A stretch of DNA of 64,000 nt from Hsuehochloa calcarea (Eukaryota; Streptophyta; Magnoliopsida; Poales; Poaceae). Where the stretch lies: positions 20,183,385 through 20,247,384 of the forward strand of contig CM070594.1 of the NCBI GenBank assembly GCA_036346395.1. The letters are read 5' to 3'. The notes beneath the pieces are model-generated. The model worked only from the letters and a program-made list of their open reading frames with translations. It was not told the DNA's origin and ran no database searches. The position numbers were made by a program, and so were the translations under genes. How positions within the stretch are numbered: the stretch's first letter is position 1; the number at the start of each line of letters is the position of its first letter. Shown one piece after another: positions 1 through 11,796 of the stretch.

Positions 1-1569
1 CAAGTATCAACTAGAGTGTTGCAAGGCTTGCAATCAGACATACCGACACGTTCCAGAATATCCAAAATATACTGTCGTTGAGAGAGAAAGAGACCTTCAA
101 CAGTGCGGTCGACAGAAACACCAAGAAAATGATGCAGATGACCCAAATCCTTCATAGAGAAAGTCCGCTGAAGTGCAGTGATAGTGTGTCGCAAAAGAGC
201 ATCCGAAGAGGCAGTCAGAACAATGTCATTAACATAGAGAAGCAGATAAACAATATGATGGCCTCGACGGAAGATGAACAATATGATGGCCTCGACGGAA
301 GATGAACAGCGAGCACCAACAAAACCAATGGAGAGCAAATATGAAGTGATCCAACTGAACCATGCACGAGGAGCTTGCTTAAACCCATACAAAGATTTAT
401 TGAGACGACAAACATAGTCTGGTCGATAAGAGTCAACAATTCCAGAGGGTTGAGAGCAATAAACTGTCTCTGACAATGTACCATGAAGAAAAGCATTCTT
501 GACATTAAGTTGATGAATGGGCCAATTTTGAGACAACACAACTGTGAGAACTGTGCGAGCAGTGGCAGGTTTAACCACATGACTGAAAGTCTCATCAAAA
601 TCAATACCAGACCGTTGTGTGAAACCCTGAAGAATCCAACGAGCCTTATAACGATCAAGAGAACTGTCAGAACGAAATTTATGACAAAAAATCCACTTGC
701 TTGTAACAATGTTCGCACCAGCCGGTCGAGGAACAAGGTACCAAGTGTTATTAGACTACAGGGCGGCAAACTCCTCGGACATAGCATCACGCCAATTGGG
801 ATTGGCTAATGCACTACGATACGTCTTCCTTAATGGGGACATAACAGCCACATGGAGATCAAACGAAATCTGGGGTTGCCGAAAGCCTTGTTTGCCTCTA
901 GTGACCATGGAGTGGTCATTGAGAACCAGGCAATGGGGATCACTGTAGCTTGTATATGGGCTAGGGTACTATTAGCAACAACCGGCGGTAAGGATCCAAC
1001 TGGGGCAGCAGTACCCGACATGGGCGCGGCCGCTGAGTCGTCAGCAGGGTGGTCGGGCGTGGGGAGCTCACGTGCGGTGAAGACGGACCAACTTTAGGAG
1101 ACGACCCAAGACGGGTCAGAGGTCTGGTCGAGGACCCGAATGCGGGCAACAGTGGGGCGCTAGGGACAGCGCCGATGGGCGTGCCACTGGCGGCGCGCCG
1201 GCGAGGCACGCCAAATCGTGGCGGTGTCTCGATCTTGTGAGGAGACAAGGCGGGCGACGCGTCGGCTAGGGCACGTCCAGCCGTGGGCTGCTCAGTGCTA
1301 TCATCGGTGGAGGGCGCATGGGGAGCGGTGACCTAGCTGAGGCCGCATGGACATGGCTGACACCACTAACAGCAATCTGCGGCAAGGAGCCAGTAGAGGC
1401 AGCAGGGCCGGCCGTGCGGGAAGAACCTGCAGGAAGGTGTGCTCCAATAGGTGTCGGTACATAGTCAGTGCTTGATTAAAAATCAAAGTTATTAGTTGTG
1501 GCCGGTGAAGAGGACATCTCGGCAAACGGAAATGAGGACTCATCAAATAGCACATGCCTGGAGGTAATG
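1..1569 (-). pseudogene. Ty1-copia pol fragment (reverse transcriptase and linker), broken
   Basis: Read on the minus strand, about 1-800 encodes copia-type reverse transcriptase (RVT_2) pieces: a SPLRKTYRSAL-like entry at about 815-850, an FDET block, LYGFKQAPRAW, and a YVND active-site box at about 222-242. Between about 850 and 1565 lies the GC-rich, variable linker that joins integrase to RT in grass copia elements, ending upstream in HVLFDESSFPFAE. The frame is interrupted, including by a 28 bp duplication at 249-304. The 3' end (RNase H) runs off the left edge, and the 5' part (gag, protease, integrase) is absent, cut at an LTR remnant starting at 1570. The RT identity is seen directly. 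The lineage within copia is not resolved. Confidence 0.85.
249..304. repeat. 28 bp perfect tandem duplication inside copia RT
   Basis: Two adjacent identical 28 bp units (249-276 and 277-304), each beginning AACAATATGATGG. As 28 is not a multiple of three, the duplication shifts the RT frame just upstream of the active-site box. Confidence 0.9.
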
Positions 1570-2315
1570 TGTGGATATCATGGGGATATGGTCAATGAAC
1601 TCAAGTGTGGTGCGAGAATAGACAAGGATGACCGAACAGGCGGTTCGGTGCGGCCCAGTTGGATCAAGCGGTGCGAAGTGCGTGCAAGTGCCATGGTGGT
1701 TACGGTGGGAGCCGGATGGGAGAGACTTGCCGACATGTTGAGAGCCGTTGATCAACCTGCGTGGCGAAGCATGGGAGTGCTTCACAAAGATGGGACTCGG
1801 TCTTTGCAAAAGATCGAGAAGGGTATTTTAGTAATTATACCAAATACCGCCTTAGTGACTTTGACGACTCGCGGCGCAAGATGGCGTGGAGAAGCGGAGT
1901 AGGAAGAGGAGATGAAGACAGCGCCGAGAGGCGTGCGTGTGTGACCCGTTTGTTTTGGGCCTTAACGGAGCCCATTAGGGTGACTCTTCTAGAAGGTTTA
2001 AGTCTCCACTATAAATAGAGGAGGAGGTGGTGCACCTTAAACCCTTTTATGCTTGAAACCCTAGTTTTGGCTTAGGTGCTTAGGGAAGGTTTAGTTTGGA
2101 GTTGTAGATCAAAAGTTAGACCTATTTGCAACTTCATTTTGGTGATTCACTTTGTTCATCAGTGGAGGTCGACCGCCCTAGCTAGAGGTCGGACCGCCCC
2201 TTGGAGAGGTTAGACCGCCCACAGTAACCTTTGTGTTGTTTTTGGTTGTTTTGCTTGAGGTTTTGGGATAACCAAGAAAATCACATAGAGCTATTGTGAA
2301 ATTTGTGTTGAAGCG
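1570..2315 (+). mobile_element. Copia LTR remnant, same family as element D
   Basis: It begins TGTGGATATCATGGGGATAT like the LTRs at 6778 and 21682. It shares with the 6778 LTR the GTGACC(T/C)GTTTGTTTTGGGCCTTAACG block, the CTATAAATAGAGGAGG TATA box region (about 2010-2028), the GGAGTTGTAGATCAAAAG segment and the AAATTTGTGTTGAA near-end. It lacks about 300 bp near the start (it jumps from the first 20 bp to GGTCAATGAACTCAAG) and the terminal part. There is no matching internal region beside it, so it is a decayed single LTR. Confidence 0.75.
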
Positions 2316-2469
2316 ACCCGATTAGAAGAGAGGAAAGTTTGTTGGAGCGAGGGGAAAGTTTGTTGGGGGTTGTAGAGGTGAGGTTAGAATAGGAGGGTGA
2401 GAATAGGAGGGTTGGACATCAAAGAGAGCAAAATAAGGAGTGTTGAAATTAAGAGTCTTGGTTGGGTGG

Positions 2470-5290
2470 TGTAACATCCCAATTTTGTGAACTTTAAAAG
2501 TCTTGGAAATAGTTACTAGTTGGCAAAATTCACCATTTGAATTTTTATTGAATTTTATTTAAAGGGTAATATGGATTTTCAACATCAAAATAATTTAATA
2601 TGATTAATCCCAACATCAACAATTGTCAAAACTATTTTATTTGGATTCCATGTGCTTGAATATATTTTCTAGAATTTTTCTGAGTTTATTTGCTATTTTC
2701 TACTTGCTATTTGGATTTTTGAGTATTTTCTAAAAATAAAACTAATTAAAAATCTTGTGAACAGTATTAGACCAAAACCAATCCCTATGTAAATTCCGGC
2801 TCGGCACTGTGCAGCTCGCCCGCACGCCGCCCCACCCCTCTGATAGGTGGGACCACCTATCAGTCTCTCCTCTCTCTCCAGCCGAGCAGCCGCGCTTGTC
2901 CCACCCGTCAGTCTAAGCGTCGTCTTCTGCTACGCGCCTTCGCCCGAGCCTCAACCAATGACATGTGGGTCGCGCCGCCACATGATCATCGTCTCCAAAC
3001 GGGACTTCGGTTCTGATTTCCTCGCGCGTGTGTCGCCGTCCTCTACCCGGATTCCTCAGTTCATCGGTGCTATTTAAAGTCGCACCAAGGATCACCTCAA
3101 CCTCCGCCGCCTTTTCCCCAAAGCCAGAAACCCTAGAGCGCCGCCTTTTCGCCGGAATTGAAGTTTTTGCTCGAGCACCACCGGGAGCTTCCTCGCTGGA
3201 TTTCTTCACTGTCGGTGAGCTCCAGTCGTCGCCGAGCCCACCCTTGAGTTCTCCACGTCACGTCCTATCTAATGCGCGCGTCCTTGGTCTGGGGGAAACC
3301 CTAGTTGGCCTCGCCACCGTTCAACCGAGCAGCTCCGCCGTTCTTCATGTCGCCACCAGCTGCTGTGGACGTCGCCGAGGTCGATGTAGTGCGTCACCAA
3401 TTTCCCGAGTCATGTTGGTTCTCTTGCGCACCTCCGTCACCGTCGGCGAGCCATCGTTCGCCGGATCCTTGGAACCCGAGCGCCGCCGTCTCGCTGTCAG
3501 CGTTGTCATCGCCAGCTCCATGCCACATCAGCATTAGTGATGGCGTGTCCTCCCCGTGTCGGCCACCGTTGCACCCAGTCAGCGCTTGTGTGGCCGGTTC
3601 ACCAAACTTAGCTCCAACCGGCTCGATGGATTTGGTCCACCGTGAGCCGAGTCGCTGACATGTGGGTCCTACATGTTAGAATTTCTTTGATTTATTTTAA
3701 ATCTAAAAATCCCAGGCTGACATCATAATCCAATTTTTCAGTTGATAAATAATTTGGATAATCCAAAAATTCCAATTTATGGTATTTGCTTTAGATTCAA
3801 TCTTCCAAAGGCCATATCTTTTGCATCCGAACTCCGGTGAGTCCATTCAAGTTTTTAAATTTATGTAAATTCGAGATATTTTTATTTGTAATTTTTATTT
3901 AATTTTTGGATTTTGTTTTGCCTCTATTATTTATTTGTTTCATTTGCAAGTAGACGTTAATTCTTCTGGGACTTTTGAAGAAGGAGGAGTTCCTCAAGAT
4001 TAAGATTAGTACCTAGATCTATTCCAAGGAAAATTATACCTTTGGTCATGTTGAACCCAGTTTTCAAAATTTCTTTGTTTTAATTTATTGCATTCTATTT
4101 CAAGCAATTATTTAAATGCTTTTGGGTTTAGTAATTAATCCAAATTGTTATATCCACCTTTTCTATTGTTATGCCATGATCTTTTGCCACCCTAGGTTGG
4201 TTCAATATTAGTTGGTATTATCGTAGCACCAACGTGGATCGGTTAGATACGAGTAGATGGCTTAGCCATGCCACGAGTCATCATTTCATGTATGTTGCAA
4301 ATATAAACTTGACTAAGTGATTATGGAACTGTATGATAAAACTATGTGTCCTGTGTGCTATTGCTCATTGATGGCATGTGTTGCACTTAATCAACAGGGT
4401 AGAAAAAGATTTAGACTGAGGCAAGTGGTGGATACTGTGTGATATGGTGGAAACTGTGTGCGTGGGAATATTGTCTGTGTGATATTTAGTTAGAAATTGG
4501 AAGTCTTGCCTTGGTCAATTAAGGACTTAACTTTGTGTGCCGTTGAACTGAGCCTTCTGTACGACCACATGCCTGGTATGGACGGGCTTAACTTAGTAAG
4601 TTATGAATCTTGACATTGACTACTCAGGCAGATAGGTTAGACTGTGTGACAGGGTGGAAGGTGTATACCGCTGTGTTTGGGTCACACCTATGAGCGATTT
4701 ACCATTTTAGATTCAACGGTGTGTGTCATTCTAAGGGCTGTGTGTACAAATTGGACAGCAGGTAAAGCACATCGGGAGTGTCAATGCTTGAGATGAAGTT
4801 TCTGAAAAGTTTTGTTATGGTCAGTGCTGGCCACACTGATTGTATCTTGTGGGTAAAGTGTACAATCTCTACATAGTGTTAATCAATCTATTCAAATAGC
4901 TGCGTCTGTGGTCATGGACATTGCCCAGTGATTTCACATAAGGGGTAGATTTTCATTAAAACATTTGGGAAGGGAGCTGTGTGTTCTAAGTCATATGGCT
5001 GTGTGAATAACTTTTTTGGACTATATGTCCTTGGTGAAAACAAACATTAAATTAGTATTGTTTATTGTTTTGAATCATGTTTTCAATCTATTATTTGTAT
5101 TCAATTGCAAATGTTGCAATTATGCAAAACAACCACAAAAGCCATTCCTTTGAAATAAGCCATCATCTATAAATTGAATTTTGTTGTATAACTTGCGAGT
5201 ACGGTTGTGTACTCATACTTGCTTGAAACAATCAACAGAAGTGGAAGAGTCTTCGCTTGTATTTGAGGAGGAGTTCTATGATTAGATTAC
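2470..5290 (+). mobile_element. Element A (Ty3-gypsy) 5' LTR, 3' end missing
   Basis: It starts TGTAACATCCCAATTTTGTG and matches the LTR at 34461 for most of that copy's length (same start, same TATTTAAAG TATA-like box about 600 bp in, at 3071, same GC-rich transcribed stretch at 2800-3660, same TTGGTATTATCGTAGCACC block). Beyond about 4370 it also follows the LTR of element F (50549-53783). Homology to F stops near 5290, where F's LTR continues for about 300 bp, so the end of this LTR and the primer site are lost. ORFs within 2847-3660 are not conserved proteins; they fall in the GC-rich LTR transcript region. Confidence 0.85.
3065..3085 (+). promoter_or_regulatory. Putative TATA box of element A 5' LTR
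   Basis: TATTTAAAG at 3071-3079 lies in a GC-rich context 601 bp from the LTR start. The paired 3' LTR has the same box at 35069, 608 bp from its start. Conserved position in both LTRs supports its being the retrotransposon promoter. Confidence 0.5.
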
Positions 5291-5299
5291 TTCGCTAAT

Positions 5300-6777
5300 C
5301 CTACTCTCATTAAATTACACCGTCATATTTTGCCTATTCAACCTGGCAAATAACCCAATCGCGGTACTCTAATAAACTGACTAAGATTTTCATGCTTTCA
5401 ACAATTCTAATGCTCCACTCAACATGAACAAATGATGTTTGATCACAAACCCCTATAGGTTCTATTAGTTGCAATATTGCCATCGGTTTAGCTCCAAAGA
5501 TAAAACTTTCTATTTAAGTCAAACCCTCTCCAAGGATTACTCCAAGAAATCAACTTATCACTCAATGCATCTCAAATAAATTAACACCCAGAGTCTCACT
5601 AAATTATTTACTTGACTACCACCAATCAGTTGCCAACATACCCTCTATGAGGTTTTGTAAAACAAATCCATTATTTCATTCTCAAAGAAGATGCAAATAA
5701 CAATAATGATTTTAGCACTAAGAAAAACATTTACCATTCACATTAAACACAAGACCAAGAGAAATAGTCAATTAGCAATGAACTCGGAAAGCAAGAGATG
5801 AGACCACAAATAAGGGCGCAAGTCCCACCAGAAGAGAATATCAAACTTCAGCCAATAAAATAAAGCATTGCTTTTGAAACTTGAGGGACTCTTATGCGGC
5901 CAACCAACAAGGTTAAGCATGCTTCAATAAGCTGTAAGCTACAAAACTCGAATCCAACCGCGAATACCTCTAATACACCCCTTCCATTTAACATAGTAAA
6001 TAATTTTCTTTGATCGAAACATCGCTTTACCAACTCAAGCAAAAGATCCTTTAAGCTCAAATCACATGAATCACTTAAGAACCGATATAACCATCAAATA
6101 GGTCACTCTGCGCAAACTAATTTCAGATATCACATAAATCATGAACTCCCAAAGGATTACGAATGTAAAACTCCAAATATTTCATTTAACTGATATTACA
6201 AAAGGCGATCAATTTACTTTCTCTCGTGAAGAATCATCACTACTCTCACAAGTCACAATTCTTTGTAGATCACCTTACTAACATCAAGAATAATACACTC
6301 TTAACAAGAATCTTTATCGTCAACTCTTTTTATTATAAAGCCCCCAAGGCTCACCAAATAGTTCCACACTACTAGTATCATCTCATCCTCAAATTAAGAC
6401 TAGACCAAAAATTTACAACCTCACTACAGCAACCACTTTATGTTAGAGGGAATCTACTACACAATTTAAAAGGTTCTACCAAACCCTTTCATCAAAGACA
6501 TGCTATCATCTGACTATTCTACAATCATGTAGGCATAAGCCATCTATTACATCACATCAGTTTAGCTCTTATAGATGCTCAACACCAAACGTCACCACAC
6601 AATAGTTGCACTCCAACCATTGTTGCCAACAACTAGCTTCATCACGAATTCTAGACGCTACTTACTTTCCTTTCGAAATCACATGTATAATTACAAACAT
6701 ATATTCAACCATTCCACCTCATAATCAGAATTTGGTATAAAATCATAATAAAACTTCAAGAATCGAAATCTTCCATC
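5300..6777 (-). mobile_element. Element B non-coding internal region, distal part
   Basis: A long stretch with no usable ORF; the minus strand is rich in T and G. It sits between the broken end of element A's 5' LTR and the start of copia D at 6778. In composition it matches 22069-22656 and 26809-27300, which lie on the other side of D and of solo LTR C. I infer that all three are one minus-strand gypsy-derived internal domain whose LTR is at 27463-29738. The largest ORF (70 aa, minus, 5848-6060) resembles nothing I recognise. Confidence 0.5.
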
Positions 6778-8476
6778 TGTGGATATCATGTGGATATGCT
6801 CCAGATCTTAGGATGATGTGACAATAGGCAATGGCGTTAACGGTTTGTTATTTTGCGTATTTTCGCAAAAAAAGCAATCTTTGTCGAGCTTGAGCGATCG
6901 ACCGGCCTAAGCGCGATCGAGCCGGTCAAGCGTCGGACCGACCAAGCGTGATCGGACCGCCAACTTCAGAAGTGAGGTTTTGAGCTGGGCCAAAAATAGA
7001 GGGTGTGGGTAAGAGAGGAGATTCTATTGCACTTGGTCCCATAATTTTTGGAGTCTCCAGTCAGAAGTTCTATTGGATTGAAAATTCCAGTAGGTTTCGG
7101 TTTGCCAGAGAGGAAATTCGGCTAAGTCCCAACTAGCAGTTTGACCGGCCAATAGGTGGCGGTAAATTTCGTGGCGGCGATGTTCGGTTGTTAGGTCAAA
7201 GTCATGAGTTTTAGGGCATATATGTTGCATGATGCATGTTTTGACTAACATGGGTCAAGTTGTGAAGAACTTGTTCCCAAATTCGGTTTACTTGTCTATT
7301 GTTGTGTAGGTTGCTTGGTGGTCAACGACGGTCAACGGCGAGGATGATCGGGACTAGGCTTGGAGAGTTGAGATCCAGAACGGGTGAGGTCAATGAACTC
7401 AAGCGTGGTGCAAGATGGATGAGGGTGACCTATTGGCTAATCCGAGGTGCAAGATGGCGCAAGGTGTAGCTAGTTAGGTCAAGAGGTGTTAAAGACAGTG
7501 CATTAAAATGCGTGCGTGTGTGACCTGTTTGTTTTGGGCCTTAACGGGAGTCCAATTGAGTCAAACTTCTAGAAGGTCTAAGCCTCCACTATAAATAGAG
7601 GAGGGTGGTGGCTGCACCCCCTCGCTCTTTTTACTTCGTCTCTTTTGCTATTTGAAACCCTAATTTGCTTAGGGAGAGCTTTTGTGGAGGCTAGGGTTCT
7701 TGATAGTTTGATATGATTTTCGTTCTCTTAGATTGAGCATTGTCCTCCATTGATGGAGAGGCTGTAAGCCCATATCATATCAAATCAATCAAAGGAAAGT
7801 TTGATTATGTCTTGTCTCTGTGTGTTCTTTCTCTATATTTGATGATTTTGAGTCTTTCTTTAATCCACGAGTTTTTGATTGAATTCTTCACATGATCTAG
7901 CTTGCTGTGACATGTGGGAACCTATCTAGAATCATCTTGACCATCAATCACCCACGAGCAAGTTTGTGGATCAAGTTTTCGTTTTGACCCGGTTTTGAAC
8001 CCTTCTTCAATCAAACGGAAAATGATCATTATTCTTCCAAGAATTATCACAATCTTCAATTGGAATAGGTTTCTGACATCATAGAGAAGGTGTGTTCCAA
8101 GTTTCATCAAGTTTGGAGTTGTAGATCAAAAGTTTCATCTATTTGCAACTTCGTCATCGGGGATTTCTGTTATGTTCTTCAGGCCGGTGGTCAGACCGAC
8201 CAGGGTCACCGGTCAGACCGGCAGGCAATCGGTCAGAGCACCATTGACTCAGCGATCCGACCGCCAGTGCACTGAGATTTGTTTTAGCTTGTGTTGATCG
8301 TTGGCTGTTTTGCTTCGGGGGTTAGGTTGGATTCAATACTAGTCTTCCGCTGTACTGGTATATTGATCTTCATAGCTTCCATAGCTACTCGAGTAAAATT
8401 TGTGTTGAATCCATTATTTATGAAAAAGTGAGTCTGCTCCTATTCACCCCCCTCTAGTCGCCTTTTCGATCCAACA
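6778..8476 (+). mobile_element. Copia element D 5' LTR
   Basis: A 1.7 kb LTR running from TGTGGATATC to GATCCAACA, followed two bases later by a Met-tRNA-type primer binding site. It contains a cluster of CGGTC/GACCG motifs at 6890-6965 and another at 8178-8275, and a TATA box CTATAAATAG at about 7591. The first 390 bp match the truncated 3' LTR at 21682-22068. Its position relative to the gag start at 8535 makes it the 5' LTR. Confidence 0.9.
7588..7602 (+). promoter_or_regulatory. TATA box of copia D LTR
   Basis: CTATAAATAGAGGAGG occurs here and in the related LTR remnant at about 2010. A similar CTATAAAAGAGGAGG lies in LTR G at about 50342. Conservation in three copies supports a promoter role. 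Confidence 0.6.
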
Positions 8477-8478
8477 AG

Positions 8479-8492
8479 TGGTATTAGAGCCC
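8479..8492 (+). other. Primer binding site of copia D
   Basis: TGGTATTAGAGCCC, two bases after the LTR end. It differs by two bases from the usual initiator-Met-tRNA complement TGGTATCAGAGCCA. Confidence 0.8.
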
Positions 8493-8534
8493 AGTTAGTT
8501 CAATCTTGATCTTAACTGGTCACTGAACTTGGCG

Positions 8535-8583
8535 ATGGATAGATACTCCACGAAGCCTCATATCTTCGATGGGCACGACTATG
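8535..8583 (+). pseudogene. Copia D gag, first 16 codons, split by element E
   Basis: An ATG at 8535 opens a frame reading MDRYSTKPHIFDGHDY, the typical N-terminus of copia gag. The frame is interrupted by insertion of gypsy element E within the TAT codon (TSD CTATG). The rest of gag resumes at 16404. Confidence 0.8.
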
Positions 8584-9946
8584 TGTAATATTCTGAAAAA
8601 AATAAATGGTAATAATAAATAAATATTATTAACGTTTTTAAGAGCCTGTGTGCAATTAAATTAATTAGTATATAAAAATAGAATTTGAATTTTTTAGAGC
8701 TATATAAATGCTTGTCTGCTTCTGCTTTGTCGCTTTCTTTTTGCATTGGAAGATCTGTTTGTCTTTGCTCCATTGGCCGTGCTTCTTCTTGCTAATCGTC
8801 GTCTGCTTGCGACGTCGAGAAGCCGGCGCCTAAGCGGAGCCGCCGTTTCTGACCGCTTCTGCGATGCCAATTGCCGAAAGGCTCTTCTTTGGTCCTGGCG
8901 GCGGCGTGGACGTCGCCGAGTCCGAGAACTGCTGCCGCACGTCATCCGTTCCTTGATTGACCGACGTATTTTGGAGAGGCGTCGTGCTTGTTGCCATCTT
9001 CTAGCCAAATCGTGCGTCGCAACTAGTAAAGGCAAGTGCATGGTAGACAGCGATCATTGATCGATCACTGTTTTCTTTATCTTCTATTACCATTATTGTT
9101 GTGCTTTTATTATGTTTAATTGCAAACAAATAATTGGTATGTTTATATCTTTGTTGACAAGCATGATGAAAAGTTGGATATGATGTTTATGATGGAGTTT
9201 GCATGTTTGCATTGATAATCATCTTTGCATAAGAGAAGGTGATCATGATTGATCACAACTCCACGGGAGTGGAGGAGGTCCCCGATCCTTGAGGAGGAAC
9301 GGGCTTGAGAGTGAATGTTGTCGCGAGCATTCACTCACGCTATCTGCGATATCTGTGAAAGAAGTGCATGTGGACATATAGATTAGAGTTGCATTGATAT
9401 TTGAGTTTAATGGATGTGATTCAAAGAAGATAAGCGCATGAGAATATTAATGGAAGTACTGTGATGATAATGAAGTTATTATTCTTTGTTGATTTATTAT
9501 TGTTCGTTGTTTATGGATGTGTTTCTTTGAGTCGTGGACTCACCCTTGCTCTATTGTTGTTTTTAGGTGATCTTCGAGGATCACGTGGCGAGGCGAATAG
9601 AGCACATGGACAACACATGATTATTTGCCATAAGAATCTTTTCATTCACAAATTGGTTTACTCTAGAACATGTTAAAGGTTGATTAAAGTTTAGGACATC
9701 ATTTGGACTAGACTATTTGCTTTATTAATTTGGATTCTTTGGTTGATGCTACTTTGGATTATTTACCTGGTTATAATTCCCATTGATTATTTATTATCAC
9801 TTGATCCATAATTATGCATTGCTCTTTTGTGATCCATTGATATGTTTGTTGATGTTTTCTTGCTGAAATTTTATAGTGTGTCGATAATTATTAGTTTAAA
9901 GTGTAGTGTGGTGGCATTCTAGGCTCAGTGTTGGTTTGGGTGTTCT
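8584..9946 (+). mobile_element. Element E 5' LTR (288 bp shorter than 3' LTR)
   Basis: Nearly identical to 14747-16403 except that it lacks the segment corresponding to 14877-15164, jumping from TATATAAATG directly to CTTGTCTGCTTC, and has small differences around 8800-8960. Its terminal bases are altered (GGTGTTCTGG instead of GGTGTTACA). Confidence 0.9.
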
Positions 9947-9949
9947 GGT

Positions 9950-9960
9950 TGGTATCGAGC
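9950..9960 (+). other. Degenerate primer binding site of element E
   Basis: TGGTATCGAGC, one base short of the Met-tRNA-complement core TGGTATCAGAGC. The homologous site of element B (27446-27460, minus) keeps the full core. Confidence 0.65.
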
Positions 9961-10202
9961 GGGCTTTAGGTCCGTGGTGAATAGATTAACAACTTAGGCA
10001 AACTAAAATTGTTAAAATTTGTTTTAGTTTAGTAAATCAACTAAAATTTGCTAATGGTTAACTAACCTAAAATTTGACACACTAGTGCCTGAGGTTAGAG
10101 AGAGTACGAATATAGTTTTACGCTTAGTGATGTTGTTTCTTGATGGATGAGTTTATTTTGACCTTTGAACTCATTGTGTATTGTTGATTGTGGTTGATAG
10201 CT

Positions 10203-11200
10203 ATGCCGAGGGTAGAGGGCGTGGTCGTGGTGGCATGATCGTGGAGGTCGGGGCCGCGGAAGAGGTTAGTGGAGCCACCTCACATGCAGATGAGTCGATG
10301 GTGAGGGGTTCTTTGTTGACCCGCCTCGGTTGGGGCCCAAGATGAGACCCCGCTTTCTTTGAGAGAGTTGGTGAGGAGATCCGTGCTCTTCGTCAACAAG
10401 CGGATATTTGGTGGGAGGGCGTGTTGTCTTCGAGGACCGCCACTCAAGGGCCGATCACTTGGGAGGACTTGGTTGATCGGTTCAAGGGAAGTTCTACCCC
10501 TACTCTTTTGTAGAGAAGATGGAGGTTGCCTTGACGACCTTTGCTCGGGGAAGAGGTCTATTCTTTGAGTATGAGGTGAGTTCAACAACTTGGTTAAGCC
10601 GTCCCTTGATGCGAACGATGATCCGCAAAGCCAAGAGGTTCCGTCGGGGTCTCACCTCGAGTACCGACATGTGTTGGGAGCTACTCCACTCTGTGACTAC
10701 TGCTCTGTTGTGGAGCAAGCTAGGGGCATGGAGTTGGAGATGCAGACTCACAAAGGCGACAAGCCTCGGTGGGTGGTAGCCGGTGGTGACGGAAGAGGAG
10801 CTCTAGTGAGGAAGTGGGTGCATTCGTGACACCTTTCAAGAAATTCAAGGGAGGACCGCGATCTTTCGAGTCCTAGCGGTCGAGGCCGTTCCTTCTTGAC
10901 GCCTCGTCCTTTTGCGAGTACTCGGCTCTTCGTCTGTCCGAGGCGGGGCATGCTTTGCTTTAAGTGCGGTGATGGACACTGGCTGCTTGAAGTGCACTTG
11001 ACGGGAGATTGCGTCAATGTGGCCGGCCAGGTCACAAGGAGCGGGTGTGTCGCGAACCCGCTTGCGTGATCAAGTGGGAGCTGTGCCATCTTCTTCTTCT
11101 TGATGGGTCTGCTCGAGGATCTTTCCGGATGATGACTACTCCTCCGGCGATGCCATTTCCTTGACTTAGGCGCCTCGGTGAGTACTCTCGGCGCCGCCAC
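10203..11200 (+). pseudogene. Element E gag, frameshifted
   Basis: An ATG at 10203 starts a short arginine/glycine-rich lead-in, followed by gag-like sequence split over all three frames, for example SREVLPLLF-type and FARGRGLFFEYEV blocks around 10490-10570. A CCHC zinc knuckle (CFKCGDGHW start) lies at about 10956-10985 but its last cysteine cannot be read in frame. No frame longer than about 90 codons survives, so no Gag protein can be made. Between 9961 and 10202 is the non-coding leader. Confidence 0.75.
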
Positions 11201-11212
11201 CTTCAAGACCGC

Positions 11213-11733
11213 TTGAGGTTGCCTGACCGGCTTTGCTGCACCGCCCAGCAGATTGTTGGGGCTCTCGCCGCCCGGCATCGTCTTCTTTCGCCATGGCGCC
11301 ACAGAGTGTACGCCATGCCCACAGCTGAGTCCGTGGGTCGTCCTGATGTGGTGACAGGTACTTTTCTTGTGGATTCGTTTGATGCTTTAGTCCTTTTTGA
11401 TTCAGGGGCTACCTTTTCGTTTGTGTCGACGGCGTTTGCTAGGAGGCGAACTTGAGTATCTGATGGATTTCTCGATCGGTGTTGGTTAGTTCTCCGGGGT
11501 ATTATTGCTAGCTCTCTTGTTTGTCTGGGTGTTCTATTGTCATTGATGGAGAGAAGTTCACGGCGAATTTGATAGTTATTGAGATGGAGCCGTTCGGCGT
11601 TATCTTGGGTATGGATTGGTTGCACTCTTATCGAGCCGTGATATCTTGTTTACGTAGAACGGTCTACATGCGGACCTCGTGCTGGGAGACTTTGACTTTT
11701 CGGAGTGCGCCTCGCGCTCTCTTTCGATATTAA
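11213..11733 (+). pseudogene. Element E aspartic protease, broken
   Basis: Two ORFs carry a retropepsin-like domain. The first (11213-11455) contains the catalytic box as LFDSGATFSF. After a frame break, the second (11521-11733) contains the LGMDWLHSYRA motif of the gypsy protease C-terminal half. The active-site D-S-G is intact, but the two halves are not in one frame. Confidence 0.8.
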
Positions 11734-11796
11734 TTGGGTTGTTCCGGTCGCGGCAAAGTGCGAATGCGGGCTTCTTTAGCTCTTCTTTGAAAGCGA

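Noticed and set aside
215..790. 191-codon minus-strand ORF as a hypothetical protein
   Set aside because: It is a shifted frame over copia RT; the RT motifs are in another frame of the same strand.
2847..3658. Overlapping ORFs of up to 169 codons
   Set aside because: They sit in element A's 5' LTR. The paired 3' LTR (34853-35620) carries the same DNA with different ORF boundaries, so reading frame is not conserved.
6890..8275. CRISPR-like array of CGGTC/GACCG words
   Set aside because: Spacing and flanks are irregular, the words are short and variable, and they lie within LTRs of a plant retrotransposon.
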